DNA from: Monilinia fructicola
Taxonomy: Eukaryota > Ascomycota > Leotiomycetes > Helotiales > Sclerotiniaceae
NCBI GenBank assembly: GCA_008692225.1
Contig: VICG01000007.1
Coordinates: 2,266,501 to 2,330,500 of the forward strand
Length of the DNA: 64,000 bases
Direction: 5' to 3'
Part shown: piece by piece, positions 32,921 through 46,103 of the stretch
How the letters are laid out: every line of letters starts with the position of its first letter
Numbering within the stretch: position 1 is the stretch's first letter
The notes under the pieces: generated by a model
What the model was told of the DNA's origin: nothing
The model's database searches: none
What the model saw: only the letters and a program-made list of their open reading frames with translations
Program-made: the position numbers and the translations under genes

Positions 32921-35900
32921 ATGCCAATCAATCTTCAACCTTCTACCGCTACTGCTACTGCTACTGCTGGTATAATCAAGAAGGAGAGAACAAGAGGAGA
33001 AGGTTCAAGAAGAATGCCGAACAACTCGAGACCTCCCTTATCGCATCGCATAAGGGCATCATTTGAAGGAAAGAAATCTCAGGATTCAACCAGTCCCAAA
33101 CATGCGAGCTTCTCTGGCAGTAGTCCAACGGATCCGGAAGTCCTCCGTCAAGCAATTGATTATGCTATCTCCGGAGATGCTTTTCAAGCTGGAATTGCCT
33201 CGCACATAGCTAAAATGCTTAAGCCACAAATCAAGACGGCCTTGGATACGATTGAACCGCTTGTCAATGCGGTTTTACAGCATGAGATTCTTTTGAAGAA
33301 GACCAATGCAAGCGTGGAGAATGTTCTACTGAGATTGGATACAATGACAGATGAAGACGGAGCAGTAGATCCTACGAAAGCAAGACTCAGTACTCCTGGG
33401 GCACTGAGTTCGCATCCTATATCTGAAAGGAAGTTAGAAGATGCAACACTACCCATATCATCTACTTCGACGCCTGATATACCAGGTTCCGCTGCCAGCG
33501 AGCAACCAATACCTCTTCTGAATCGAAATGTTACATACACAGTCGGAAAGTTATCCGAGATATCAGATTCTTTGGATCTCAATAATAATAAATTAGGAAA
33601 AGTGGTGGAAGGAATTGCACAGTTAAATGATCTATTGTTATCAAACGAACGCTTGGATAGTTTGAAAGAAAGCTCGGAGAAAAATGCTACCAACACTTCA
33701 GTAATGCAAGCACAATTAGATCAATTGCAAGAAAACGTTAGGGTAATCATCACACGAATTGGTTCGGATCTGGGAACAAACGTAAAGGCTATTAATGATC
33801 GCCTGGCCGAAGGAATACCAGGATCCGAGAAAGCTGTTGTGGCTCCTGGTAGTAATGAGGAAGATGCCCAACTTCTTCGAGCTATATCCTCTGAGCTGGA
33901 AGTCTTGAAAGGAAACCTGGATGCAGGCACTTCGTCACATAACGAAAATTTGGCATCATTGAAAATGCAAATTTCTGCCCTACAGTCAACCCTCGACGAC
34001 CAGAAGGTGCTGTTGGGAGAGATAAAAGAGGCTGATAACAGTGTCGATATCTTGGCGGGTATACAAAAGTCAAATGAATCGCACGAGGCACATACCGCAA
34101 TTTTGGGAGAGCTGAAGGAGAGAAATGCTGAGCCTGTAGATGCGTCGACTCAACCGATTCCTGCTTCTGGGGATGCGGAAACACTTCAAACAATATTGGC
34201 CGAAGTACAGAAATCCAACGAGGCTCATGAGAAGCATGAGGCTGCACTAGCAGGCATCAAAGATTCAGAAACAAGTGCAGCCATATTAGCAGAAGTTCAA
34301 AAGTCAAATGAATCGCATACTTCTCATGCAGCTGCCCTTGAAACTCTCAAGAGCTCGCCCACTCCACCACCAGAACCAACTACCTCAATCGATTTAGAGG
34401 GTCTAGAAACTAAGATGGGAAGCCTAATCGAGACGAGCACATCAATTCTAGCAGAAGTCCAGAAATCGAACGAATCACATGTCTCTCACGCAGCTGCATT
34501 GGAAAGTATCAAAGCCCTACCAACTCCACCTCCCGAATCCACCCCTGCAAGTGCAAGTGTTGATTTGGAAGGTCTGGAAAAGAACATGGGAAGTATTATT
34601 GAAAAGTTAGATAATCATGCTGCGGTTCTGGATGAGATTAAGACGAAGGAGCTTTCTGTGTCGGGGGGAATCGATTCAACTGCCTTTGATGGTCATTTTG
34701 GTTCAATCAATACCTTGTTGGATGCACATACAGCTGCCCTCGATGAACTTAAGGCAAAAGATTCACCGATTGCTGATTTTGGTCCCATAATTTTGTTGCT
34801 GGAATCTCATACCGCAATTCTGGATGAGATCAAGGCTAAGGATCTACCCATTACTGATCTCACTCCTATTACTTCGATGCTAGAATCTCATACGGCTGCT
34901 CTGGATGAACTTAAGGCTAGGGATTTACCGATTACTGATTTTGCTCCTGTCACTTCGATCCTAGAATCTCATAACGCAATTCTGGATGAGATCAAGGCTA
35001 AGGATTTACCGATTACTGATCTTGCTCCTATCACTTCTATGTTGGAAGCTCACACTGCCACTTTAGATGAGATCAAAGCTAAAGATGGAGCATCAAATAT
35101 TGACTTCGGCCCTATCACTTCTATTCTGGAGTCTCATAGTGCAGTCCTGGATGAGATTAAGACTAAGGATGGAGCATCTAACATTGACTTCAATCCTATC
35201 ACTTCTATTCTGGAGTCGCATACTTCGGCTTTGGAGGAGCTTAAATCGAAAGATATCCCGACTGCTGACTTTACTCCTGTTACTTCCTTGTTGGAAGCTC
35301 ACTCTGCTATCTTGGAAGATATCAAGGCCAAAGATGTAGCACCCGCCATTGATTTTGGTCCAATTACTTCTACGTTGGAGTCACATAGCGCAGCTTTGGA
35401 TGAGATCAAATCGAAGGATGTCCAATCTAGTGCTGAACCCGCGTCAATAAACATGGAGGCTTTTGATACACATTTTGGTGCAATCACCGGTATGCTGGCA
35501 GCACATACAGCTGCTTTAGACGAGATCAAATCGAAGGATAACTCGTCTGATTCTTCAGTACCTGTGGAAATCAACACTGAGGCCCTCGACAAACATTTCG
35601 GTTCTATTACTAGCATGCTAGAAGCACATACTGCAACGTTGGATGAAATGAAATCAAAGGATGTTACAGCCAGTACTGGACCAACGGAGTTCAATACTGC
35701 AGTGTTTGACGGCCACTTCAACTCTCTTACCAGCTTACTAGAGTCACATACTGCAGCGTTGGATGAGATCAAGTCGAAGAATAATGACTTCTCTCAGCCA
35801 TCAACGGAGGCGAGAAACTGTACAGGTTTCGAAGTCTTTGAACCACATATTACAGCTATGAAGAGCGCACTTGATGCTCAGATGGTTGTGCTGGATGGCC

Positions 35901-38900
35901 TTAAATCCGAAGCTCTCGCAAAGAACGATATGGACGCGACGGTAGTAGACAACATGCTAGAACCCCATATCTTGGCTATCAAGAGTACATTGGATGGACA
36001 TACTGCTATCTTGGAGGAACTGAAATCCAAAATTTATTCTGATAACGCTTCGCCTCCGGAAACTACCAATGATTCTCTACCTACAATACTTCAAACTCTC
36101 AGTAGCCACACAAACCTACTCACAGAAATCAAGAATGCAGATGTTAGTGATGAGATCTTGACGGCATTGCATGAGTTGCAAGAGAGTAACTCTACAGCCT
36201 TCAACACTCTCAAAGAATCGGATGTTAGTGACGAAATACTTACCGCACTTCACACATGCAACGACTCTCAAGAAAAGCTAGACAAGTCATTACTGGAACT
36301 CCAGACAACATTGAATACTTCTTCTTTATCTGAGCAAAGTGGCGAAGAGTCGATCCAACCTATTGAAGAAATTCCAGGTCCAGCTTCTGGCGTCAATATC
36401 AATGGATTGGAAACCCAAATTAGCGCAGTAATCGCGACGCTCGAAGGTCAAAGTGTGGTTTTGGAAGAGATTAAAAATGCTGCCAATGGTGGGATGGAGG
36501 CACATAGCTTACATACCACAACTCTGAGTGAGATTAAGGATGCAGCTAATGCTTCCAACGAATCTCACAATACTCATACTGCTACTCTTGAAGTAATAAG
36601 AGATGCAACGGCAGCCTTGAGTAACGCACATTCCACCCAAGTAAATATGTTGAACGAACTCAAGGAAGCATTGAACACGTCCAACGAGTCTCATAATACT
36701 CACGCCAGCACCCTAGGAGAGATAAGAGATGCAACTGCTAGCTCAAATGAAGCACATACTTCGCATACTTCTACCCTGGCTGAGCTCAAGGAAGCAATAA
36801 ATTCCTCAGTCGAATCCCACGCATCACACACCGCTGCTTTGGCTGATCTGAAATCACTTCAATCAGCCCAACCATCTCCAGACACAATTGTTGATACGAA
36901 ATCAGCACCTATCCTTGATACTAGTGGATTAGATACCCAACTCACGACAATCATCACAGCTCTCGAATCGCAAACCTCAACCTTAGGAGAGATTAAAGAG
37001 GTTCATACCTCTCACACCACGATTCTCGATGAAATTAAGGACGCAACAATAGCATCTAATGAATCACACATATCACACACGACAATTTTGAGCGAGATCA
37101 AAGAATTGACTGCTCCAGTTCATGGTATCAATGAGGTCTTGAGTACACATACAAGTTTCTTGGAGGGTTTGAAAGATGGAAGTGGGTCAAAACATGATGA
37201 AGTGAGAGGTGATATCGAGAGCTTGAAAAAGATTATTGAAGAGAGCTCAGGTAAACATGAAGAGAATCTTTTGAAGCATGGCGAATTGATTAAGGAGCAT
37301 GGAGAATTGGTCAAGGAAAACCATGATGGGCTGAAGGGGACGATTGCGGGACTTGCTATAGGCGGAATTGTGGGGGCTGGTGTTATCAAAGCTGTAGGGG
37401 GCAACGAGGAAGGTACGCCATCTTCTGTGGACAAGGAGGTGCCTGAAGAGACTATAGAGACCGGACCGGAAACTCAAGTAAGTATAACCTTGAAAATCCC
37501 AGCTTCTTGGCAAGATAACCGAAGATTATATACTAACAGAATCCTTCAGACCGAAGAAAAGGAAGTACCCGTTGAAGAATTGACACCAGTGGAGAATGAA
37601 GCACCAGTAAGTCTATAACTAGACATTGACAAAGATGTGAAGATATTAATAAAATCACAGGTGGAAGAGGAATCAGCTTCAGACACAAAAGAGATGGAGC
37701 CGGAAGCTCTTGTAAGTCCCAGTCCTTATTGATGTCACGATCAATATAATTAACAAACATACAGGCTGAAGAAGAGGAGACCCCAGTCATCGAGGAGTCA
37801 TCGATTGCCCCGGAAGACATAGAAGCACCGCAAGAGCCTGAGGTCTCAGTAAGTCTAGGATTGCTATCAATTTCCCTGCGTTCGGGTGTCTCAGGATTAG
37901 ATATTTGACTAACACTACTTCTAGGTGGAAGAAGAAAAGGCTATAGAGGAAGAAAAGCCGGTAGATGAGGTAGATATAGAACAGGATCCAGAACCGGAAG
38001 TTATGCCCACAGAGCCCGATGTTGTGGTAAGTTTTAACCCTATCAATGATTTAGTATATTTTGCTTCAAATGCCTGACATATTCAACAGGCCGAGCCCAA
38101 GGAGGAAGTTTCTACACCTGATCCTGTGGAAAATGAACCAGCATCGGAACCAGAAGCTGTCGTAAGTCTCCATCCGTCCTCCCTTTCAACGATGATGTTG
38201 TGAGGTCAAAATTCTATTGGCTACCGACTGACTAATTTTTCTTAGGTCGAAGAAGCTCCAGTTGAAGAATTAGCATCCTCTGAACCAGAGAAACCTGTAG
38301 AGGAAGCTGTGACCGAGGATTCAACTCCAAAAGAAGAAGAAAAAGATGCAGAGCCACCAGTAAGTTTTTTTGACATGCTTGCAACGGTTTCCACTAAAAA
38401 TCTATTATAGACTATTGAAACAGATGAGACACCATCCGTTGAGCCTCAAGAAGCTGAGGGAGGTGGTGCTGCTGAAGAGACAATTTCTCAGGACAGATCT
38501 GTATCCGTTGAACCCGACGTTCCCGTAAGTCTTGAACAAATTAATTATTGGTATTCAAGGTAACTAATGAGACATTTTACAGTCTGAACCTGAACCCAAT
38601 CCAGAGGATAACGCTCCAGCGAGCAATGCGGAGCCAGTAGTTGCTGAAACATCGGAAGATACTGAGATCCCTACAGAGGAGATTGTTGAGGAACCAACTC
38701 CTGTTCAAGCAACGTGAGTCATACCTTGATACTCTTCGCAATTGACAAAACTGATGTGTATAAAAAGTAACCCCGAGGAGGATCTTCAAATAGTTGAAGA
38801 GTCTGAGGTCAATGAGAAGGTTGAAGATAGTACACCGGAGATTGTTGAAGAACCGATTTCTAACCAGGACACGTGAGTCTTACCACCCTCGCCCTCAAAC

Positions 38901-41900
38901 TCCATATTCCACTATTAACATGTCTTCTTAGGACCGACATGGAAGAAACTCCTGTGCCCGAAGAAGAGGCAACGTAAGTTTGTATAAATCTTAGAATCTC
39001 ATAAAACATAGTTGATGGGAATTAACCCTAAGTTTTTCGTATGTAGCCCTGGAGAGGATAATGTCCCAGAATCGTCCAATGATCAGCCAGAACCTGAAGA
39101 GAGCGCTGTTACTGAGGAGGTACCTGTTGAGAAAGAGGTTGCTGAAGATGAAGGGTGAGTTTGTCTCTTATTGTTCCTTTGTTTGTTGATCCAGTGATAT
39201 ACGAAAGAGTGGAGAATATATTTGATATTACGACAATAATACCAGGAGGAGAGTGGCTAATCAACAATAACCATAGGCCTAAGGAAGAAACAGATGGAGA
39301 GAGCAAGGAAGATAAAGTACATGGAGATGGAGAAATTGTAGACGGTGATGAGCCGAAGTAAGTCTGGCATTATCAGGTGAATTTGAGCAATAGTGAGTTG
39401 ATATTAACTCTCGAACTTAGGTCTGCCGAGGAAGCTGCTCCTGTTGTTGTAGAGGAAGAGAAGTAAGCCGATAGAGTTGGATTACTTTCTCCGATTAGAC
39501 GGGTCTTCGCAGATACTAATATAATAATTAGTCCAATTGAGGAGATAATTCAAGATACAGAAGAAAAAGAGCTGCGATTGAATGATGAAGAGAAGTAATT
39601 TTCAAATGATCTTCCTGTAACTTTAGCTAATAAATTAAAGTTCCACCGAAGAGGCTGTTCCAGAAGTTTTGATAGAGAACCCTGCTGTCACTTCGGAAGA
39701 GACGCTTCCTTTGGAAACTGACGAAGCACCCGCGGCATCCGAGGAGGCTAAAGTACCAAATTCGGATGAAAATTCGCTAGAAAGCGAAGAGAATACAATC
39801 CTTCCAGACCAAGCCGATTCTGTAATTTCCGAACCAAGTCATTCCGTTTCTACAGAACATGTAGACTCTGCCACTGAACACAAAGTTACGGAGTCTATCA
39901 GTGAGGATCCTCAAGTGTGCGTAGAAGCAGATTCGGAGAAACCGATAGAGATCGAAGAAAAGAGTTTGGAGACGGGAACCAAGGATCCTAGTGATGAGGA
40001 CATATCCAGCGACGCCATTGAAAATCCAATTGAGCCATTGCAGAAGGAAGATATTCCGGAACCAAATGTTGAAAGCGAGACATCTATCCCAGAGTTGAGC
40101 GATCCATCCCAGCTTCCAGAAGAAAGCAAGGATAAGGATTTGGATAATGAAGAGGAACTCAATGAACCATTGCATAACGAAAATATTCCAGAACAAATCG
40201 TTGAGACTGCAGTCCCAGTTTCGTTATTGGCTGACCAAGAACAAACTCCTACTGAGTGCGAAGGAAATTCTCAGATTGGCGAAAACAGCAACGAGGATGT
40301 ATCCAACGAGACTGCTGAAAGTGTGATTGAGCCGTCTACAGAGGATACTCCTCCAGAAACAGTCGCGGAAACCGAGACATCTCCGGAATTGAACAATCAA
40401 GATCAAACTCCTATTGAGAGTGAGGAAAAGTCTCTGGAACCTCCTCAAGTTAATGAATACGACACCGATAAGATACCAAAAATCATCGACGAGAAATCGA
40501 TTGAGACCTTGGAGGAAGAAGTTAGTACAGAACCAACCATCGAAACTGAGTCACCTATTTCTTCGGAGTTGAAAGACGAAGAAAATTCCATAAAGGATGA
40601 GATCAGTGAACCTGCTGTGTTAGGTCTAGAAAGCTCGGAACAGCACCCATCTGCTGACAGTGAAGACAAGTCCAAATCTCTGGAAATGCAAATCGAGGAA
40701 CCTAGCAATGACACTCAACCCAGCAAAAGCGAAGAAAATACCGTTGAGCCTCATGAGGAGAATAGTCCAGAACCACCTATCAAAACCGAAACACCCGTGT
40801 TCGCTTCGGATGATCAAGAACAACCTCCAGTCAAAAATGAGGAAAGTACTCTAGACCTCGAGCTGAACACACCGATTGTCCAAGAATTAGAAGTTTCTGA
40901 AGAACAACCATCATGGTCGACAAATAGCGAGGAGCAGATAACCGATATAACTCCGCAAGAAATTATGCAGGTTTCAGTGGTTGAGGATGAGAGTTCTACC
41001 AGCGTGCCAGAATCAACCGAAGAAATTCTAAGTACTGTCAAAGATGAAGAGCTGCCCGAATTAACCGATGAACGAGCTATCGATATATCCAATGACGAAC
41101 CGTCTACTGAAAGTAAACCCTCCAACCCACTCGAAGAAGATCATATTGTTATAATAAAGCCGGAAAATATCACCGCGGAGCTAGATGATAAGAATGAGAA
41201 CCCCACGGAAATTCCCGAATCAATCGATGAGGATCAAGTTATTATCGATGACAAAGAAAAGCCAACGTCGGCCAATGAAGAGCTTACAGAGACACCCATC
41301 GAAGAAAAAGTTGGGAGCGAGTCTCTAGCACCTAAGCCTGATATTGGGGAAGATCCAGAAGATGTTAAAGCTCGAGAGGAAATCGCTATCTTGAATGCGG
41401 AGATGGCTAATATCTTGGCCGATGAAGAGATAAAGAGCAGTGAACCAATGGCAGAAGATGCAACGAAATCTGAAGGGGACAACTGTATAGTTGAGGCTGA
41501 GACAATATCTGGAGATGAACCAAAGGCATTGGAAGTCGAACAAATTATTGAGAAACCTATCGATGTTACGGATGAACAAACTCCGGTTGAGAACCCAGAA
41601 ACCTTGGAAGAACAGCATGAGGACGAACCAATTTATACAGAAGTAATCGAGCTGAAAGAAGAACAAGCAGATTCTGTTATTGGTGACGAGCTTTCAAGCG
41701 AGCTTGAAGTAAAAGAAAGCCTCGAGGAGCCTCCCTTAAGATCAATCACTTCAGAGGAAACTTCTCAAGAAGAGCCTGAAGCTGCAGTTTTCGAAAGTTC
41801 TATTCCCAAACCTACGGAAAATCCGCTTTCACAAGAGGAAATTACTCCAATAATCACTGAGGAAGTTGCCGAAAGCCATGCACAAGTTTCTGAGAATGAG

Positions 41901-44900
41901 ATCCTACCCGAGGAAAAATCTGAAGAACTTTTTGCCGAACTCCAAGAGTCGCTTGACTCTATATTACAGGAAACAGCCGGTCATACTGCTATGAAAGACT
42001 TAAGCAATGAGAGCGCATTTTCTCAGGCTGAAGATTTACCGGAAGAGGAGATTCAGGTGAAAGAAGCTGCGCCATTACCTCTTGAATCTTCTGTTGAAAC
42101 TGAGGGAAATGAGGATTTACATCTTCGACTCGAAGCTGCTATGGATACAGAGCCACAAGCATCGGAAGACAAAACAATCCCCGAAGAACCAACTATGGAA
42201 TGTGAATCGAAAGTGCCCGAGCGCAAGAGGACTGATAGCCCCATTCAAAAAGTCTCGGGTATTGAGTCTGAGCTTACTGTCGAAAGCCCCGAGCTTGTGG
42301 AAGTTGCAAATCAAGAGTCTGACAATGGAATCTCGCCGTTGGAGCATATCGAGGATTTCGAAGCAGATTCAGGCCCCCAAGATCACGTCAGTGACACTGA
42401 TAGCGTGGTAATCAATGACAGCCGCGCTGTGGAGGGCGAAATTGTTATCGAAAATTACAGCAACCCAAAAGAGTTAGAGATCGAGTCGATGACAGAAAGT
42501 ATATTCAACGAAATTAGCAGTAGCGGATTGGTTGCGAACAACAACGCAGTCGAGGGTAGTGTCCGGGAGCTCGAGAACGCAGAAGATATCCGATTACCTG
42601 AGCTCAGTCACGAAGAAATTCCTGTTATTGGAGAACTCCAGTGGGGTAGCAAACCAGTGCATGATGATGTCGATTCCGAAATTCTACTTCCAAGTGACTT
42701 AGATCAGGACGAGCCAGTTCAATTCGAGGAAGAAACGGGTTTTATCTCAGCTCAAGATTCTATCCAAGCCAGAAGTTATCAAGCTTCCGAGGACATTCCA
42801 AGCGACAGAGAATTCCTTCGAAAATACTCTATCATTCAAAATGAGGATGGAATTGAGCACATGAGCTACTCGAGTTCGAGAGATGTTCCAGTCTTGTCTG
42901 AAAACGAATTTGTCCGCGGAAGAAATATGTCTGGTGAGCCGGAGTCAGTTTTTGATACCAAGGAAGTCGTCAATGAAGAAATAAGTGAGAATACACCGTG
43001 GGACAGAATTTATCAAGGTCATGTCGAGAGTCAAATCTTCCCGGAGAGCCAGCCGCAAACGCAGCCTATCAGAGAATACATTCCTGTGGTACCAGAGAGC
43101 TCCCAAATCTATAAAACTTCCGTTCCTACTAAAGGTGAACCGTCAATTGACAGGGAGAGTTCTTTCATGGTGTCTAGGAATGAGCGAGTGATTGGGGACA
43201 GCCAAGACGTTTCTGAAGATATCCCTGTGGGAATGAATGATGAATTCATGTTCGGAGACAATGCATCGGTCTACTCTCAGGAGTTTGTCCCGGAAGACTA
43301 TAGAAAAGAACAAGAGTCTCCGACCCTTGACAGATCTTTTAAGCCAACAACTTCCGCTAGTGAATACGTCAGTTCCGAGCGATTGGAGAGAGAATCAGAA
43401 TCAGAACCTACGCGCTTTTACTCAAGGGAGCCATACTTACATCATGAGAACAAGTCTTTCGAACCCGAAGCTTCATCGAATCGGAAGTATTCAACCTTTG
43501 CGGAGACTCGACTTGATACACGATCTTCCTTTAACTACCAGGATGATGATGAGCAATTCAACTTAGAGCAAGAAAATACTCAATTTAACTCACGGGAGTT
43601 CTACCCTGCCCATAAGACTGACCTCAGCAAGCCTGCATCTCCATTAGAACAAAGATATTCAAGCTACGAAGAATTCCCTCCGGAGATACGATCGACTTTG
43701 AATTATCAAGATGATGAGCAGTCAGACCCGGAGCCAGAAACAAGACACACTGATACGAGTTATTCGTACGACCAGTTCTCCAAGTCCTTTTCGAGCGAAG
43801 AAACTCAGGTCAACAACTATGAACCTGAGCCAGAGCACCCAGTAACACCCACTGATCAAATGACTTACGAAGACAATATTCCGCCAACACCGCCAACAGC
43901 ACTAAGCAGGCAAATCTCTACCGAGAGGTTCCCTGCATACGATGAGTCGCGGAGATCTCCAATATCACATGGATTCAATCTTGGATTGCCAATAAGAAAT
44001 CCAGAACGCGTTGAAACAATCCCCGAAAGTCCTCAATTCGAACATGAGAACAGATACCCATGTACAATCAGCCCCTACGATCATCCGGGCCCTCACGTCT
44101 ACCAATGCCTAGCACAAGATCAATAGACAATATGAGAGAAATCCCCGACTTTGACGACGAACGTCCATACCCCAAATATGACAACCCAGCTCGATCGTCT
44201 AGATCACCACAACCTTTGGATTTTGGCCTATCAAGGAGAATTCCAGTTCCTGCTGACACTACACGCCAAAGTTCAGCGTTTGACAACGAGCCCACGTATC
44301 CGGGATGCGAAGAGCTAGGCCATCCATCTAGATCTTCACAGGGATTTAACTTTGGAGTGTCGGCGAGAAACATCGCTCCGGTGGATTATCAAAGGGAGGC
44401 TCGCGAGTGGGTCCACGAACGTGGCAAGGTGAAGAATCTGTTGAGACAATTTGAGGGTGGTGAGTCGGTCGCGGACGCACCAGTACCGCCACCGCATGAG
44501 CGGATCAGCACCGCTTCACCGTACGATCGTCTTGGCACGGCTATTCCGCAACCACAAGATCATTTCGGCACTGCTATTCCCCGTCCCCTCGATACTAGAT
44601 CGTTTGGGAAACAGCCTGCGTATGAGGAAGAGAGTAGAGTCGCGGTGCCGTTTGATAGGAGATCTGAGTTTAGAGGTGGGGAAAGTAGTATGGGACAAAG
44701 GTCACTTCAGGGAGAGTTTGGATTGGGGAGGGGAGAGGGCAGTAGTTTTGCTTCTCCTTCGGGATGGGAGTTTGGGTTAGGTGGGGAGGGGAGACGTGGA
44801 GATGAGGATGGTGGAGATAGGGCTGGATATGGAGGTGGATATGAATATGGATATGGGGATTCAAGTGGCGTTTCTAAGAAAGGGAAGAGTAAGAAGGAGA

Positions 44901-44941
44901 AGGAGAAGAGGAGAAGTGGAGGCGGGGGAAACATGTATTAG
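32921..44941 (+). CDS. Giant repeat protein with mini-exon array, function unknown
   Basis: One gene of 16 exons encoding about 3,670 residues; I do not recognise the family. Exon 1 (32921-37477) has an N-terminal domain (GDAFQAGIASHIAKMLKPQI). Dozens of (E)SHTAxLDEIKxKD units follow, most regularly 27 residues at 34780-35400 and about 21 near 36500-36850. A short Gly-rich hydrophobic segment (TIAGLAIGGIVGAGVIKAVG) comes after them. Exons 2-15 (37550-39594) are 42-131 nt each and encode a Glu/Pro linker. Exon 16 (39641-44941) encodes a very acidic repeat region, then a Tyr/Arg/Ser/Pro region and a basic Gly-rich end. It has one frame slip, near 44060-44100 (one base apparently missing). Introns 1-8 are phase 0 and introns 9-15 phase 2; all but the last have GTAAGT, GTGAGT or GTAAGC donors. 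ATG 33014 (MPNNSRPPLSHRIRASFEG) has better start context than 32921. The layout recalls giant tethering proteins such as leashin, without a sequence match I can claim. Splitting into two genes is possible but unlikely. Confidence 0.75.
34780..35420 (+). repeat. 81-bp coding tandem repeats (27-residue SHTAALDEIK unit)
   Basis: Consecutive units start at ESHT/N/S and run through LDEIKAKD, LPITD, xAPITSMLE. Neighbouring units are similar at the DNA level (GATGAGATCAAGGCTAAGGA recurs), so this core is a recently expanded tandem array. Looser copies extend through about 34030-37150. Confidence 0.85.
37478..39640 (+). other. Array of 14 mini-exons and 15 short introns
   Basis: Exons 2-15 are 37550-37606, 37661-37711, 37765-37848, 37925-38026, 38090-38161, 38246-38359, 38411-38524, 38583-38713, 38768-38872, 38932-38973, 39047-39154, 39277-39357, 39421-39462 and 39532-39594. 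Introns are 46-122 nt. Exons 2-8 are multiples of three in phase 0, and exons 10-15 multiples of three in phase 2; exon 9 (131 nt) is the only asymmetric one. Phase-0 exons begin mostly with [T/V/A/S]E[E/P] and mostly end in EP[E/D]xx. Reading straight through the introns meets in-frame stops, so splicing is required. Confidence 0.85.
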
Positions 44942-46103
44942 GATGATGAGGATGAGGATGGGATGGGAAATGAATGATGAGTAATGCGCCACGGCATGAT
45001 AATGAGGTACTGGATGAAGGGAGATGAAATGATTTTGTTCAGTTCTGTATTTAGCAAGCATGATTACGTAGGAGTTGGCTGTTAGTTGGGTTTTGTTATG
45101 TTTATTGATGTTGATGGTTGGGATGATCTTGGGGTTTTAATTATCATTGATATTTTATTGCTTGGTCGATGTTTCCATTTATCGTTGGGCTTTAGGGGAG
45201 GATAGGCAGTATTGTGTTTGCTGTGTAGATTTTATTAATGTAGTGAATGATTGAAAGTGTGTGTTTCTGATAATGTTGTGTCCTAAAGATTAGACTGACA
45301 ACCTTCATCGAACCTACTTTTGATTACACCAGCTGACAATTTATAAAAATTTGTAATTCGATGCTCGAGATAGAACGAGATTGACAATGCGAGAATAATT
45401 ATAACATGACCATTTTCTTATATAAGATTGAGATGACCATTTACATTCTTCTGAATGGAGTCAAAAATTCAAACTCTATCGCTGGAAGCGTTTGTGTACA
45501 TTTCCAGCTCCAGCTTGGAAACGAACGATCAGGCTTTAGTATATGGAGCTTTTGAGGTGGGTTTGATGTTCATAGTATTCAGGGATAGATGAATGTTATT
45601 ATTTGAAGGTAGTCAGAGGAGTAGTTATTTGAAACGTCGTGCTGCAGATTAGGTACTGCAGATTTGATGGCCAAAGGGTGTTATATCGATGTTGCTAATC
45701 TACATATCCTACTCATAGGCTCGGGTAGTATCATCACAGCAATGCAAGGTGTGCGAGACATGATGGGGAAGTCACCTGAACAAATGAAGGCACCGGGTAT
45801 TGACAACAGACGAGTGAGTGAACTTTTGATCCGCTATTTTCAGGCCCCGGGTCCGATCACTGCAAATAATCATCTCAAGACCCAAGACCCAAGCCCAATT
45901 CAAGTGACTACTACATTAGAACCAATGAAAAAACGAAGACCTTTCGTCCAAACCGCTTTGCTTCATAATCAGATGCCCATTCGATTTTGTAAGAAGGGAA
46001 TATCATATGAGCAGTAGCAAGCCAGTAAGTACCAGCCAAGACCTCGAAAAACCTAAGATGAGAGCAAAGAACCGCATAGCGACATCCCATCGTCATACTT
46101 GAG
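44942..46103. other. Intergenic, nothing recognised
   Basis: Between the 3' ends of two convergent genes. Both 3' UTRs should be here. The plus-strand open frame at 45664-46017 has no recognisable domain. Confidence 0.45.

Noticed and set aside
39777..42411. Several minus-strand and shifted frames inside the acidic exon
   Set aside because: They are shadows of the biased GAA/GAG codon use in the giant gene's last exon.
45664..46017. 117-codon plus-strand frame after the giant gene
   Set aside because: No recognisable domain, and it overlaps the likely 3' UTR of the minus-strand membrane protein gene.
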